A stretch of DNA of 64,000 nt from Sphaerisporangium sp. TRM90804 (GCF_029846175.1 NZ_JARWAC010000003.1:1-64000), one strand, 5' to 3'; numbered from the stretch's first letter, positions 24,195-34,066 are shown. Notes: generated by a model not told the origin, from the letters alone. Program-made: numbers and translations.

Positions 24195-27100
24195 GGCAGG
24201 ACCTCGATCTCGACGGCCTCGGTGTAGTGCAGCCAGCCGGCGCTCGCCAGCTTGACCACCGCCCACCAGCGGCCGGGCCGGGCGCCGGCGGGGGCCTGGA
24301 CGTCGAAGCGGAGCCGGGCCTCCCCTCCCGCGGGGACGGCGACGCCGGTGTTCCACTCGGGGATCAGCTCGAAGGTGTGCCAGGGGCTGATGAGCTGCGC
24401 CTGCACCGACACCTCCGTGCGCGCCGGCGAGCGCAGCACCACCTCCACGGCGCCCGACGCCGTCTCCACGCCGCCGGGCGTCAGGCTCACCCGGGGCGTC
24501 GCGACCTCGACCTCCAGGCCCACCTCGTGGCGGCCCCCGACGTGCAGCCGCGTGACGTCCTCGTAGACCTGGCCGCCGTGGGAGGTGCGCGCACGCAGCC
24601 AGTACACGCCGGGCTCGGCGTCCTGCGGGGGGACCAGCCGGACCGGGACCGAGGCGTGGCCGCCCGGCGCCAGCGCGTACGGCCGCTCGGCCGGCTCGCA
24701 GGCCCAGCCCTCGGGCGCGAGCAGCGTGACGACGCCGGCCGCCTCGCCCTCGGTGAGCCCGGAGGCCACCGACAGCGACAGCTCGGCGGGGCCCGCGACC
24801 GGCAGGTCGGTCTCGGAGAGGTGGACCGCCACCGGCATGTTGCCCGCCGGGGCGGGCCCGGTGTCGTTCAGCCAGTAGCGGGTGTAGACCGGCTGGTAGG
24901 GCTCCCCCTCGGGGCCGAGCGCCGTGCCGGACGGCTCGGGCGCGGCCGACGGCGCGAGGGCCGCCGTGACCGTGGCGACCTGCATGCCGGTCAGCTTCAG
25001 CGCGGCGGCGTCCACCGAAGAAAGCGGGCGTTCGAGCAGGTCGGCCCGGTGCGCCTCGCCCAGCGGCAGCGTGGTCTCCACCCGGGCGTCGACCTCGTGG
25101 CCGGTCGCCTCGTACAGCCGCAGCGTGACGCCGTCGACGTCGCCGGGCTCGCGGCCGGAGGCCAGCGGGTTGCCCGCCGGCTTGAGCGCGGCCAGCACGA
25201 CCTGCCCGGCCGGTTCGACCGACAGGAAGGAGCCGGAGGGCGCCAGCGGCCCCTCGTGCGCGGGCGCGGACACGGCGGCCAGCGGATGGTTGACGTCGTG
25301 CCCGTGCGGCACCAGGCCCGCCTGACGCCAGTCGCCCGCCCCCGTGACCAGGGAGTACTCGAACGAGTGGGTCCAGTGCTGGAGCTGGAAGTTGGCGCCG
25401 TCGGGCGTGGTGCGCCGCGGCGGGTCGATCCACACGCCGGACGGCCACCCGGTGCACGAGCGCAGCAGCGACAGGTGCAGGGCGCCGCCGGAGTCGACCG
25501 CGAAGCCGGGGACGCCGCGGTTGATCACGCCCACGGTGTAGTCGTCGAGCGCGGGCTCGGTGAGCGTGGCCAGCTCCGACGGCTGCGCGACGTCGATCAC
25601 GGCGTCGTCCAGGTCGGCGACGAGCTCCTCGGCCGCCCCCTCGCCCGCGACGATCAGCACGGGCAGCGCGCGCGGCCCGGTGAGGTCGGCGCTGGGCACC
25701 CAGACCTTCTCCAGCGGCTCGGACGCGGGCACCCACACCCGCGCGCGCCCGTCCGCCGCGAGGCGGCGGCGCAGCAGCTCGCCGTAGCCGGGGTCGGACT
25801 CCTCCAGCACGCGGGCGACGAACGGGTTCTGCTCGGGCGTGCCGAGCGCGATGCGCACGTCGGGCAGGTTGGAGTCGACGCTGAGGTCGCCGTACCGGGG
25901 GCCGGGGGCGGTGGAGCACGTGGCGGTCACGCCCTTGCGGACCAGCGCCACCGCCAGGTCGCGCGGCTCACCGCCGATGATCTCGGCGATGCCGATGGCG
26001 CGGGCGCCGATCGGGGTGCCGTCCTCGTCGCGCAGCGCGACGCGGGCGGTCGACGACAGCGCGAACCAGTTGCCCGCGGGGTTGTCCAGCGTCCAGGGGT
26101 GCAGGCCGGAGTCGACGTCGATGAGCCCGAAGCCCCGGCCGACCACGGCGTCGCCGACCTCGCTCACCGGCAGCGCGCCGGGGACGCGGGCGGGCCAGCG
26201 CAGCCGGACGAGCTGGTCGGCGCCCCGGAAGTCGAGGCGGGTGTCGCAGTCGACCCGCTCGACTCCGTGCCACAGCGTGATGCGCTGGGTGTAGCCGACC
26301 TCGCCCACCCGGCCGGTGACCGTGACCCGCTCGCCGAGCGCGCAGGTCTCGACCGCCACCGAGGCCGCGGGCGCCCCGGCGGAGCCGGTGACGGTGCCCT
26401 TGGGCACCAGGTGCCACGGGCCCTCGTGGAACTCCGGGTGCGCCGGGTACTCGTCGTACACGAGCAGCTCGTTGCCGACGCGGCCGGGCTGCAGCAGCTC
26501 GCGGTCGGCGGCGACGTCGTAGAACCGCGACACGCACCCGCCCCGGGCGGGGTCGACCTCGATCAGGTGGGTGCCGTTGGTGAGGCTCAGCCCGTCGCGG
26601 GTGGTCCAGCCGACCGGCGCGGCGTCCGGCGCCGCCTCGGTGAGCGGCTCGGCGCGCAGGGTGCGGCGGCCCAGCGGCGGCACCGGCCCGGCCGGCACGA
26701 CGACGTCGACCGCCGCGAGGCCGCCGTCCTCGTCGTACTCGGCGTTCTCCAGCAGCACGGGCAGCTCGCCCGCGTCGGGGTCGCTCACGCGGACGCCGTA
26801 CGCGCCGCGCCCGGGCAGCGCGAGCCGGACGCGGACGAGGTCGGTGCGCTCCCACGACGAGGGGTTCCACACCACCACGGCGAGGCCGTCGCCGCGGGTG
26901 TCCACGCGGGCGGTCAGCTCGCCGAGCGAGGCCCGGAGCACGCCCTCGCCGAGGTCGTGGGCCTCGCGCCAGCCGGTGAGCAGGTCGAGGTACACCTGGT
27001 CGGACTCGGAGCCGGTGATGGCGTCGTGGTGCGCGCCGTACACGAGCTGCCGCCAGGCCTTGTCGAGCGCGGCGTGCGGGTAGCGGGCGCCGGTGGTGAC

Positions 27101-28384
27101 GGCGGCGATCGTGGCGAACTTCTCGGCGTCGGCGACCAGCGACTCCGCGGACCGCTGGGCCTGCTTGGTGTCGATGTAGGAGACGTCCTTGCCGGTGTAC
27201 ACCGGGTTCATGTCGCGGGTCTGCGGCGAGGGCGCGGTGAGCGTGGCGCGGACGGCGTCGAAGAACTCCCGGGGCAGCCCGCAGACGAAGCGCGGCGACA
27301 CGTAGCGCGCGTTCCAGTCGCGGTGGATCTCGGTGACCCACTTGTTCGGCGGGGAGTAGTCGGTGCCGACGGGCAGCAGCAGGTTGCGCGTCGCCGCGAC
27401 CTTCTTCAGCCGCACGAACAGCTCGTACACGGCCTCCTCGGCGGTGGCGAGGTCGGCCGCGGCGTCCATCCACCAGCCGGCGCTGTAGTGCGCGGGCATG
27501 TAGTGGGTGAGCACGCCGTTGCCGGACGGCGCCAGCCACTCGAACTCGGCGGGGAACTGCATGCCGGTCGGGTCGCCCCAGCCGTCGCGTTCCAGGTCGC
27601 GGCCGGTGAGCATCGGGCCCCACTGGTGGTACGGGCCGCGCGCCCAGGAGCTGGAGGTCAGGCCGGCCTCGGCGATCAGTCCGGGGAACTGCGGGTCGTG
27701 GCCGAACACGTCGAGCTGCCAGGCGGTCGCCGGGTCGCCGCCGACGATGTCGCGCTGGAAGCCGACCCCGTAGACGATGTTGCGGATCGTCGACTCGGCG
27801 GAGGTGAGGTTGGTGTTGGGCTCGTTGTAGGTGCCGCCCATCAGCTCCACGCGGTTCTCGGCCATCAGGCGCCGCAGGTGCTCGCGGTCTTCGGGGTGGG
27901 CGTCCCAGTACGGCTTGAGGTAGTCGACCTCGGCGAGCACGAACTTGTAGTCGGGGTCGCGGCGTGCGGTGTCCAGGTGCTCGCGCATCAGGGCGAACCC
28001 GGCGTTCTGCCGGTCGTTGCGGAACCGCTGCGCGACCTCCCCGGCCTCGTTCCAGGTGGTGGTGTAGGCGGCCTGGGTGTTCCACCACACCGGGTCGTAG
28101 TGGAAGTGCGGCACCATCCACACCGTCCAGCCGGGCTCGGCCACGACGAGCTCCCCGGTGGCCGCGGCGTCACCGGCCGTCACCTCGACGGGGATGCGCG
28201 TCCCGGGCGCGGCGTCCGCCGACACGCCGACCTCCACGGGCCGCCGGGCCGTCCGGCCGGCGCCGGAGACCCCGGGGCCGGTGACCCGGACCTCGACCTC
28301 GCCGGGAGGCCCGTCGAGATGCACCCGGACGACCTGCCCGGCCTCGACGAAGAGCTCGGTGGATTCCACGCTGGTGATACGCAA
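24191..28384 (-). CDS. Alpha-mannosidase, glycoside hydrolase family 38
   Basis: 1397 aa. N-terminal GH38 domain with PHFHYDPVWW (metal His/Asp), the nucleophile Asp in WQLDVFGHDPQFPGLI, and the MPAHYSAGWWMDA and GAHHDAITGSESDQVYLDLL motifs; then the helical and beta-sandwich GH38 C domains and a final NPCBM/NEW3-like beta region (ASVPVRLVPPQDAEPGVYWL). It starts with TTG at 28384, three bases after the permease stop, and lacks a signal peptide, so it should hydrolyse imported mannosides in the cytosol with a divalent metal. It is longer than the usual ~1000 aa because of an N-terminal beta domain and C-terminal sandwich modules. Confidence 0.9.
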   Translation of the reverse strand: MRITSVESTELFVEAGQVVRVHLDGPPGEVEVRVTGPGVSGAGRTARRPVEVGVSADAAPGTRIPVEVTAGDAAATGELVVAEPGWTVWMVPHFHYDPVWWNTQAAYTTTWNEAGEVAQRFRNDRQNAGFALMREHLDTARRDPDYKFVLAEVDYLKPYWDAHPEDREHLRRLMAENRVELMGGTYNEPNTNLTSAESTIRNIVYGVGFQRDIVGGDPATAWQLDVFGHDPQFPGLIAEAGLTSSSWARGPYHQWGPMLTGRDLERDGWGDPTGMQFPAEFEWLAPSGNGVLTHYMPAHYSAGWWMDAAADLATAEEAVYELFVRLKKVAATRNLLLPVGTDYSPPNKWVTEIHRDWNARYVSPRFVCGLPREFFDAVRATLTAPSPQTRDMNPVYTGKDVSYIDTKQAQRSAESLVADAEKFATIAAVTTGARYPHAALDKAWRQLVYGAHHDAITGSESDQVYLDLLTGWREAHDLGEGVLRASLGELTARVDTRGDGLAVVVWNPSSWERTDLVRVRLALPGRGAYGVRVSDPDAGELPVLLENAEYDEDGGLAAVDVVVPAGPVPPLGRRTLRAEPLTEAAPDAAPVGWTTRDGLSLTNGTHLIEVDPARGGCVSRFYDVAADRELLQPGRVGNELLVYDEYPAHPEFHEGPWHLVPKGTVTGSAGAPAASVAVETCALGERVTVTGRVGEVGYTQRITLWHGVERVDCDTRLDFRGADQLVRLRWPARVPGALPVSEVGDAVVGRGFGLIDVDSGLHPWTLDNPAGNWFALSSTARVALRDEDGTPIGARAIGIAEIIGGEPRDLAVALVRKGVTATCSTAPGPRYGDLSVDSNLPDVRIALGTPEQNPFVARVLEESDPGYGELLRRRLAADGRARVWVPASEPLEKVWVPSADLTGPRALPVLIVAGEGAAEELVADLDDAVIDVAQPSELATLTEPALDDYTVGVINRGVPGFAVDSGGALHLSLLRSCTGWPSGVWIDPPRRTTPDGANFQLQHWTHSFEYSLVTGAGDWRQAGLVPHGHDVNHPLAAVSAPAHEGPLAPSGSFLSVEPAGQVVLAALKPAGNPLASGREPGDVDGVTLRLYEATGHEVDARVETTLPLGEAHRADLLERPLSSVDAAALKLTGMQVATVTAALAPSAAPEPSGTALGPEGEPYQPVYTRYWLNDTGPAPAGNMPVAVHLSETDLPVAGPAELSLSVASGLTEGEAAGVVTLLAPEGWACEPAERPYALAPGGHASVPVRLVPPQDAEPGVYWLRARTSHGGQVYEDVTRLHVGGRHEVGLEVEVATPRVSLTPGGVETASGAVEVVLRSPARTEVSVQAQLISPWHTFELIPEWNTGVAVPAGGEARLRFDVQAPAGARPGRWWAVVKLASAGWLHYTEAVEIEVLP

Positions 28385-28387
28385 GGG

Positions 28388-29209
28388 TCAACCCTTCACT
28401 GATCCGGCGAAGCTGAAAGATCCGGCGAGGTACTTGTTCACGGCGACGTAGAGCAGCACCGCCGGCGCTGTGTAGATGATCGAGAAGGCGGCCAGCTCGC
28501 CGTAGGCGACCTGCCCGTACTGGGAGAAGAAGGTGTAGATGGTGACGGCGGCCGGCTGCTTCTCCGGCGTGTCCAGCAGGACGAACGGGACGAAGAAGTT
28601 CCCCCACTGCGCGACGAAGACGAAGATGGCGACGACCGCGACGCCGGGGGCCATCAACGGGAGCACGACCCTGGCGAGCGACTGCACCCAGCCGGCCCCG
28701 TCGACCCAGGCGGCCTCCTCCAGGCTGACCGGCACGCCGTCCATGAAGTTCTTCATCATCCAGATGGCGAACGGCAGCGAGCTGGCCGCCAGGAACAGCA
28801 CCATGGCCGGGACCGACCCGTAGAGGTTGAACCGGAAGAACATCGAGTAGACCGGCACCATGATCGCGGTGACCGGCAGCCCGGTGGTGAACAGCAGCGT
28901 GAGCATGAAGTGGCGCTTGTACCGCAGCTTGTAGCGCGACAGCGGGTAGGCCGCGAGCCCGGCGACCAGCACGGTGACCAGCGCGGTGCCGCCGGAGATG
29001 GCGATCGAGTTGAGCACCGGCAGGTAGATGGTCTCCCAGTTCATCACCGCGCGGAAGTTCACCAGCGAGAACTCGAAGGTCGGCTGGGCGGTGAGGTTGG
29101 CGCCGGGCTGCAGCGAGGCGAGGACCACCCACAGGAACGGGCCGAGGAAGGCCAGGGTGATCAGCGCGAGCGCGAGCAGCGCGGCGCCGCGGGCGGCTAC
29201 GCGGGTCAT
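28388..29209 (-). CDS. Carbohydrate ABC transporter permease (MalG-like)
   Basis: 273 aa with six membrane helices. The cytoplasmic EAA loop is LEEAAWVDGAGWVQSLARVV, followed by LPLMAPG, which contacts the ATPase. Second membrane subunit of a CUT1 sugar importer; no ATPase gene is in the locus, so a shared MsiK-like ATPase is expected, as in other actinomycetes. 49 bp after the MalF-like gene and 3 bp before the mannosidase. Confidence 0.92.
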   Translation of the reverse strand: MTRVAARGAALLALALITLAFLGPFLWVVLASLQPGANLTAQPTFEFSLVNFRAVMNWETIYLPVLNSIAISGGTALVTVLVAGLAAYPLSRYKLRYKRHFMLTLLFTTGLPVTAIMVPVYSMFFRFNLYGSVPAMVLFLAASSLPFAIWMMKNFMDGVPVSLEEAAWVDGAGWVQSLARVVLPLMAPGVAVVAIFVFVAQWGNFFVPFVLLDTPEKQPAAVTIYTFFSQYGQVAYGELAAFSIIYTAPAVLLYVAVNKYLAGSFSFAGSVKG

Positions 29210-29258
29210 CGGACCTCCCCTTGCGGCCTCGGGCGGAGACGGGCGGACGCGCGGGCCA

Positions 29259-30188
29259 TCAGGCGTCCACCTTGATCATGCGGAGGTAGACCAGCGAGAA
29301 GAGCCCGCCGATGACCAGCAGCACCAGCGCCATCGCGCTGCCGTAGCCGATCTCGAAGTACCGGAACGCCTGCTCGTACATGTACAGCGGCGTGGTCTGG
29401 CTGGCCGTTCCGGGGCCGCCGCCGGTGAGGGCGTAGATCAGGCCGAAGGCCGCGAGGGTCTGCAGCGTGATGAGCATGAGGTTGGACAGGATCGAGCGCC
29501 GGATCAGCGGCAGGGTGACGTGCAGGAACCGCCGCCAGGTGGTGGCGCCGTCCACCGACGCGGCCTCCAGCAGGTCGCCGGGCACGTCGGACAGCGCCGC
29601 CGAGTAGACGAGCATGGAGAACGCGGTGCCGCGCCACACGTTGGCCAGGATGACGGCGATCATCGGCGCGGTGAACAGCCACTCCTGCGAGACGCCGAAG
29701 CCGCCGAGCAGCTTGTTGAGCGTGCCCTCCTCCGACAGGAACGCGAACCAGCAAGCGGCGGCGACGACCTCGGGGACCACCCAGGCGGCGACCACGACGC
29801 CGTTCACGACGCTGCGGGTCACCCGCCCGCGCCCGCGCTGCAGCAGGGCGATCATCAGGCCCAGGGTGTTCTGCCCGATCACGGCCGACCCGATGACGAA
29901 CACGAAGGTCAGGACGAAGGAGTTGCGGAAGTCCTCGTCGCCGAACATCTTGACGAAGTTGTCCACGCCGATGAACCGGGAGTTCACCGAGGCCGCGCCG
30001 GTCAGCGTCTCGTTGGTGAACGAGATGTAGACGCTCCACAGGATCGGCCCGGCCATGAAGATGACCAGCAGGACCAGCGCGGGCGCGAGCGGCACCAGCC
30101 AGCGCAGGGTCCGGCCGCGCCGGCGGCGCGGCTCCCCCCCGCGGGGGGAGCCGGCCAGCCGGGACGGCGTCGCCGTCGTGACGGTCAT
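29259..30188 (-). CDS. Carbohydrate ABC transporter permease (MalF-like)
   Basis: 309 aa, with a basic N-terminal arm, six membrane helices and the EAA motif LLEAASVDGATTWRRFLHVT then LPLIRRS. First membrane subunit of the importer. Its ATG at 30188 overlaps the stop of the binding-protein gene (ATGA), so the two are translationally coupled. Confidence 0.92.
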   Translation of the reverse strand: MTVTTATPSRLAGSPRGGEPRRRRGRTLRWLVPLAPALVLLVIFMAGPILWSVYISFTNETLTGAASVNSRFIGVDNFVKMFGDEDFRNSFVLTFVFVIGSAVIGQNTLGLMIALLQRGRGRVTRSVVNGVVVAAWVVPEVVAAACWFAFLSEEGTLNKLLGGFGVSQEWLFTAPMIAVILANVWRGTAFSMLVYSAALSDVPGDLLEAASVDGATTWRRFLHVTLPLIRRSILSNLMLITLQTLAAFGLIYALTGGGPGTASQTTPLYMYEQAFRYFEIGYGSAMALVLLVIGGLFSLVYLRMIKVDA

Positions 30189-31555
30189 GGGGCCGAGATG
30201 ACCTTGTCGGGGCCGCCGACGACGCCGGGCAGTGCGTCGGCGTACTCCTTGGCCGCCTGCTCGGGGGTCTGCGAGCCGGTGGTCATGGCCTCCATGGCCT
30301 CCTGCACCTGCGCGGAGACCTTCGGGTACACCTCGTACGCCGGGCGGTAGTGCGTCACCGACGCCAGGTCGGTCCAGAACTTCACGCTGGGGTTGCCGGC
30401 GGTGTACTTCGGATCGGCGGCCACGTCCTTGCGCGGGGTGAGGTCACCGGACCCGACCGAGTAGGTGAGCGTGTTGTCCTTGTTGGTGACCACGCTGATG
30501 AAGTCGAACGCCGCCTTCTTGTTCTTGGCGTAGGAGCTCATCGCCATGACCCAGCCGCCCGACATGCTGACCGCGCCCGGCTCCTCGCCGTTCTGCGTGG
30601 GCATGGCCGTCCAGCCCATCTTCTCGGTCCACTCGGGCCACGGCTTGGTGCTGGTCTCCTTCCACGAGGCGGCCGACCAGGCGCCGTCGAGGCTGATGCC
30701 GAGCTTGCCCGCCGGGAACCAGTCGAGGTTCATCTTGTCGGCCAGCTTGGGGTTGAACGCGTCGGCCTGCTTGGGGCCGAGCTCCTCGCGGTAGATCGTG
30801 TTGATGAAGGCCAGCGAGTCGTTGATGCCCTTGCCGGAGGCGACCCACTTCTTCTGGGCGTCGTCGTAAAGCGTGCCGCCGGGGGTGCCGTAGAGCAGCA
30901 TCTCGAAGCCCTGCATGGTGGCGGCCTCGCCGTGCGGCTTGGTGGAGTACATGCTGAACGGGACGGCGTCGGGCACCTTCTGCTTGATGGCGCGGGCCGC
31001 GGCCAGCACGTCGGCCCAGGTCTTGGGCTCCCAGGGCACCGGCAGGCCCGCCTTGGCGAAGACGTCCTTCTGGTACCAAAGGCCGCGGGTGTCGGTGCTG
31101 ATGGGCACGCCGTAGATCTTGCCGTCGGGGCCCTTGGCGGCCTGCTTGACCGAGTCGGCGTACTGCGACTGCCAGTCGGGCCAGGAGCCCAGGTACTCGT
31201 CGAGCGGGGCGAGCTTGCCCGCGGCGACGTCGGCGTTCACCTGGAAGGTGTCGTGCAGGTACACGTCGGGAGCCGAGTCGGCGGAGCGGTTCAGCAGGGC
31301 CAGCTTGGTGTAGTAGACCTCGTTGTTGCCCTGGACCGGCGTCAGCTTGATGGTGACGCCCTTGTTCGCGGCCTCGTACTGGCTCTTGGCCTGCTTGAGC
31401 ACCTTCTCCATGTGGGGCCAGGTGGGCTCGACCTTGTACAGCACCTCGATCTCGTTGGCCGCGCCCTGGCCCTCTCCGGCCGTGTCACCACCGCAGGCAC
31501 CGGCGGTCGCGGCCACCGCGACCGCCAGTGCCGAGGCCACCATCGCTCGTCTCAT
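30185..31555 (-). CDS. Extracellular sugar-binding lipoprotein
   Basis: 456 aa. Signal peptide MRRAMVASALAVAVAATAG with lipobox AGAC gives a diacylated Cys. The mature protein is a cluster B (MalE/UgpB-like) solute-binding protein (YKVEPTWPHMEKVLKQA, LSSDVYLHD-type hinge, SLDGAWSAASW, AMSGGWVMAM-like loop). ATG 31555 is preceded by an excellent AGGAGGAG. First gene of the minus-strand mannoside operon, with a clear promoter 110-145 bp upstream. Expected ligand: mannose-containing oligosaccharide, from the mannosidase context. Confidence 0.92.
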   Translation of the reverse strand: MRRAMVASALAVAVAATAGACGGDTAGEGQGAANEIEVLYKVEPTWPHMEKVLKQAKSQYEAANKGVTIKLTPVQGNNEVYYTKLALLNRSADSAPDVYLHDTFQVNADVAAGKLAPLDEYLGSWPDWQSQYADSVKQAAKGPDGKIYGVPISTDTRGLWYQKDVFAKAGLPVPWEPKTWADVLAAARAIKQKVPDAVPFSMYSTKPHGEAATMQGFEMLLYGTPGGTLYDDAQKKWVASGKGINDSLAFINTIYREELGPKQADAFNPKLADKMNLDWFPAGKLGISLDGAWSAASWKETSTKPWPEWTEKMGWTAMPTQNGEEPGAVSMSGGWVMAMSSYAKNKKAAFDFISVVTNKDNTLTYSVGSGDLTPRKDVAADPKYTAGNPSVKFWTDLASVTHYRPAYEVYPKVSAQVQEAMEAMTTGSQTPEQAAKEYADALPGVVGGPDKVISAP

Positions 31556-31668
31556 CGGACTCCTCCTCCGGCCTTGGCGCCGACCACTGGTGCCCGGCGG
31601 GGGCCCCGACCCCCACGCCGGAGTGGTCCGCCGACCGTGTTTCGGCCGTGTTTCTTCGGGTGAACGAG

Positions 31669-31698
31669 AACCTAAGTCACTCTGATTTACTAAGTCAA
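31669..31698 (-). promoter_or_regulatory. Promoter and repeat operator of the mannoside operon
   Basis: On the minus strand, TTGACT (31698-31693) and TAGGTT (31674-31669) are separated by 18 bp, a good sigma70-type promoter. Superimposed on it, CTAAGTCA occurs twice on the plus strand (31672-31679 and 31690-31697), an exact direct repeat with an 18-bp period. The likely ligand of this repeat is the ROK repressor encoded divergently at 31748. Confidence 0.65.
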
Positions 31699-31747
31699 CG
31701 GTCTGTGCGATATTGCCGGGGGACCTCAAGGACGCCGGGAGTCGTAC

Positions 31748-32956
31748 ATGCAGATGGGCACCAATCTGCCGAAAGTGGGCACCTACAACCGCGCCGTGGT
31801 CCTTGAGGCGATCCAGGTCTCCGACGGCATCAGCCGCGTCCAGATCGCCGAGCGCGCCGGCCTGACCGCCCAGACGGTCTCGGTCATCGTGCGCAAGCTC
31901 CTGGAGGAGGGGCTGGTCATCGAGGACGGCTCGCTGCCCTCGCAGGGCGGCAAGCCGCGCACGATCCTGCGGGTCGACCCCTCGGCCGGGTACGCCGTCG
32001 GCATCCACTTCGACCCCGGCGCCATCTCGTACGTGCTCGCCGACCTCGCCGGCGAGCCCGTGGCCGAGCTGCACGCCGACGTGCGTCCCGGGCTCGTCCC
32101 GGAGGAGGTCATCCGCCTGATGGCCGAGACGGCGCGGCGGATGCTGCGTCAGGCGGGCGTCCCGGACGCCAAGGTGCTCGGCATCGGCCTGGCCTGCCCC
32201 GGGCCTCTCGACGCCGACGGCGTGATGAACTACCCGCCGCGCCTGTCCGGGTGGGATCACGTGCCCATCAAACGCCTGCTGGAGGAGCACACCGGCTTCC
32301 CGGTGACGTTCGACAACGACGCCTCGGCGGCGGCGATCGGCGAGCGCTGGGCCGGCCTGGCCCGCTCCACGCCGAGCTTCGCCTATCTGTACCTCGGCAC
32401 CGGCATCGGCGGCGGGCTGTTCCTGGAGAACCAGATCTACCGGGGCCGTTCGCTGAACGCCGGCGAGTTCGGCCACATCACGGTCGTGCCCGACGGGCCC
32501 GCCTGCTACTGCGGCAACCGCGGCTGCGTCGAGGCCGTCTGCTGCCCGAGCGCCATCGAGGCCACGGTGCGCGCGCGCCTGTCGGAGGGCGCCGGCAGCA
32601 CGCTCTCCGGCGGCCCCGCCGACCACACGGCCATCTGCGCCGCCGCCGCGGCCGGCGACCCGCTGGCCCGCGAGGTCATCGACGAGGTGGCGGCCCGGCT
32701 CGCCGACGCCGCCGTGAGCATCGTCAACATGCTCGACATCGACCTGCTGGTCCTCGGCGGCCCCGCCACGCGCGACGTCGCGGGCATCTACCACGACGTG
32801 ATCGCCGAGGCCGTCGCCACCCGCCCGCTGGCGCGCCGCCTGCACCGCGTGCAGGTCGAGATCTCTCCCCTGGCCTCCGACGCCGCCGCCATCGGCGCCG
32901 CCTCCCTGGTCTTCCACGCCACCTACGCCCCCCGCCTCGGCGCCCTCACCTCCTGA
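31748..32956 (+). CDS. ROK family transcriptional repressor (NagC/XylR-like)
   Basis: 402 aa. N-terminal MarR-like HTH (VSDGISRVQIAERAGLTAQT, VSVIVRKLLEEGLV) and a ROK sugar-binding domain with YLGTGIGGGLFLENQI, GEFGHITVVPDG and the zinc motif CYCGNRGCVEAV. Divergent from the binding-protein gene over a 192-bp gap with promoter and repeat operator, so it most likely senses a mannose-derived sugar and represses the importer/mannosidase operon. ATG 31754 is an alternative start two codons downstream. Confidence 0.9.
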   Translation: MQMGTNLPKVGTYNRAVVLEAIQVSDGISRVQIAERAGLTAQTVSVIVRKLLEEGLVIEDGSLPSQGGKPRTILRVDPSAGYAVGIHFDPGAISYVLADLAGEPVAELHADVRPGLVPEEVIRLMAETARRMLRQAGVPDAKVLGIGLACPGPLDADGVMNYPPRLSGWDHVPIKRLLEEHTGFPVTFDNDASAAAIGERWAGLARSTPSFAYLYLGTGIGGGLFLENQIYRGRSLNAGEFGHITVVPDGPACYCGNRGCVEAVCCPSAIEATVRARLSEGAGSTLSGGPADHTAICAAAAAGDPLAREVIDEVAARLADAAVSIVNMLDIDLLVLGGPATRDVAGIYHDVIAEAVATRPLARRLHRVQVEISPLASDAAAIGAASLVFHATYAPRLGALTS

Positions 32957-33006
32957 ACCCGCCGATGACCCACCGGACCACCCACCTCCGTAGCGACGAG
33001 GAGCCC

Positions 33007-33912
33007 ATGACATCCCACGTGCTGGCCGCCGACATCGGCGGCACGAAGCTGGCGGCGGCGCTGATCGCCGAGGACGGATCCGTACTGCGCCGCAAGGAGG
33101 TGCCCACCCCCGCCGCGCCGCCCGGCGGCTCCGAGGTGGTGAGCGACGCCCTGACCCGTCTGCTGCGCGAGATGACCGGCGACGCCCCGCCGGTCGCGGT
33201 GAGCGTGGCGTCGGCCGGCCCGCTCGACCCCCGGGCGGGCACGGTCAGCCCGGTCAACATCCCCGCCTGGCGCGATTTCCCCGTGCTGGCACGGGTGTCG
33301 GAGGTCGTCCCCGGCGTGCCCGTCCGGCTGATCGGGGACGCCGTCGCGGCGGCCGCCGGCGAGCACTGGCGCGGCGCCGGCCGGGGCAGCGACTCCATGC
33401 TGGGCATCGTGGTCTCCACCGGCATCGGCGGCGGCCTCGTGCTCGGCGGCGCCCCGTTCACCGGCCCGACCGGCAACGCCGGCCACATCGGCCACGTGGT
33501 GGTCGATCCCGGCGGCGCCCGGTGCCCGTGCGGCGCCACCGGCTGTGTCGAGACCATCGCGAGCGGCCCGTCCATGGTGCGCTGGGCCCACGCCCACGGC
33601 TGGACGGGCGCCGACGCCCGCGACCTCGCCGAGGCGGCCCGCACCGGCGACACCACCGCCGTGGCCGCCTTCCACCGCGCCGCCGCGGCCCTGGCGAGCG
33701 GCATCGTCGCGGTGGCCGCCCTGTGCGACCTCGACCAGGTCGTCATCGGCGGCGGCGTGGCCGGCGCCGGGGACGTCCTGTTCACCCCGCTCCGCGACGC
33801 CGTGGCCGCCCGCGCCCACATGGCCTTCATCCGGCGTCTGCGCATCGCCCCCGCCGCCCTGGGCCGGGACGCCGGCCTGGTGGGCGCCGCCCGCATGGCC
33901 CTCCCGGCGTGA
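33007..33912 (+). CDS. ROK family sugar kinase (glucokinase/mannokinase-like)
   Basis: 301 aa. ATP motif AADIGGTKLAAAL at the N-terminus, DGAVAAAAGEHW-like sugar contacts, STGIGGGLVLGG, GHIGHVVVDPGG and the zinc motif CPCGATGCVE identify an active ROK kinase. No HTH is present. ATG 33007 has GAGGAG upstream. It follows the ROK repressor by 50 bp. Likely phosphorylates mannose released by the mannosidase, or glucose, which closes the catabolic pathway. Confidence 0.9.
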   Translation: MTSHVLAADIGGTKLAAALIAEDGSVLRRKEVPTPAAPPGGSEVVSDALTRLLREMTGDAPPVAVSVASAGPLDPRAGTVSPVNIPAWRDFPVLARVSEVVPGVPVRLIGDAVAAAAGEHWRGAGRGSDSMLGIVVSTGIGGGLVLGGAPFTGPTGNAGHIGHVVVDPGGARCPCGATGCVETIASGPSMVRWAHAHGWTGADARDLAEAARTGDTTAVAAFHRAAAALASGIVAVAALCDLDQVVIGGGVAGAGDVLFTPLRDAVAARAHMAFIRRLRIAPAALGRDAGLVGAARMALPA

Positions 33913-33946
33913 CCCGCCGCGAACCGGAAATCGCGCCCCAAGGCCA

Positions 33947-34011
33947 TATCGCGCGGGCGTGGCCGACCGGATACGGATGACGAATGGTCACACGCGAGCG
34001 AACGCGCGATA
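33947..34011. repeat. 9-bp inverted repeat with 47-bp spacer upstream of the NACHT gene
   Basis: TATCGCGCG (33947-33955) and CGCGCGATA (34003-34011) are perfect inverted copies in the 167-bp gap between the sugar kinase and the giant NACHT gene. A looped operator or a remnant of an element boundary is possible; no other feature is seen there apart from the promoter at 34067. Confidence 0.3.
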
Positions 34012-34066
34012 AACCGACTCCGCCCCCCATGTCAGGAACATTCGGATCTGCTTAGGTACGCAGGGG

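Noticed and set aside
24227-28402. A 1391-codon open frame on the plus strand opposite the alpha-mannosidase
   Set aside because: It is a by-product of very high GC at third positions; it has no motifs or ribosome site, and the minus strand encodes a clear GH38 enzyme.
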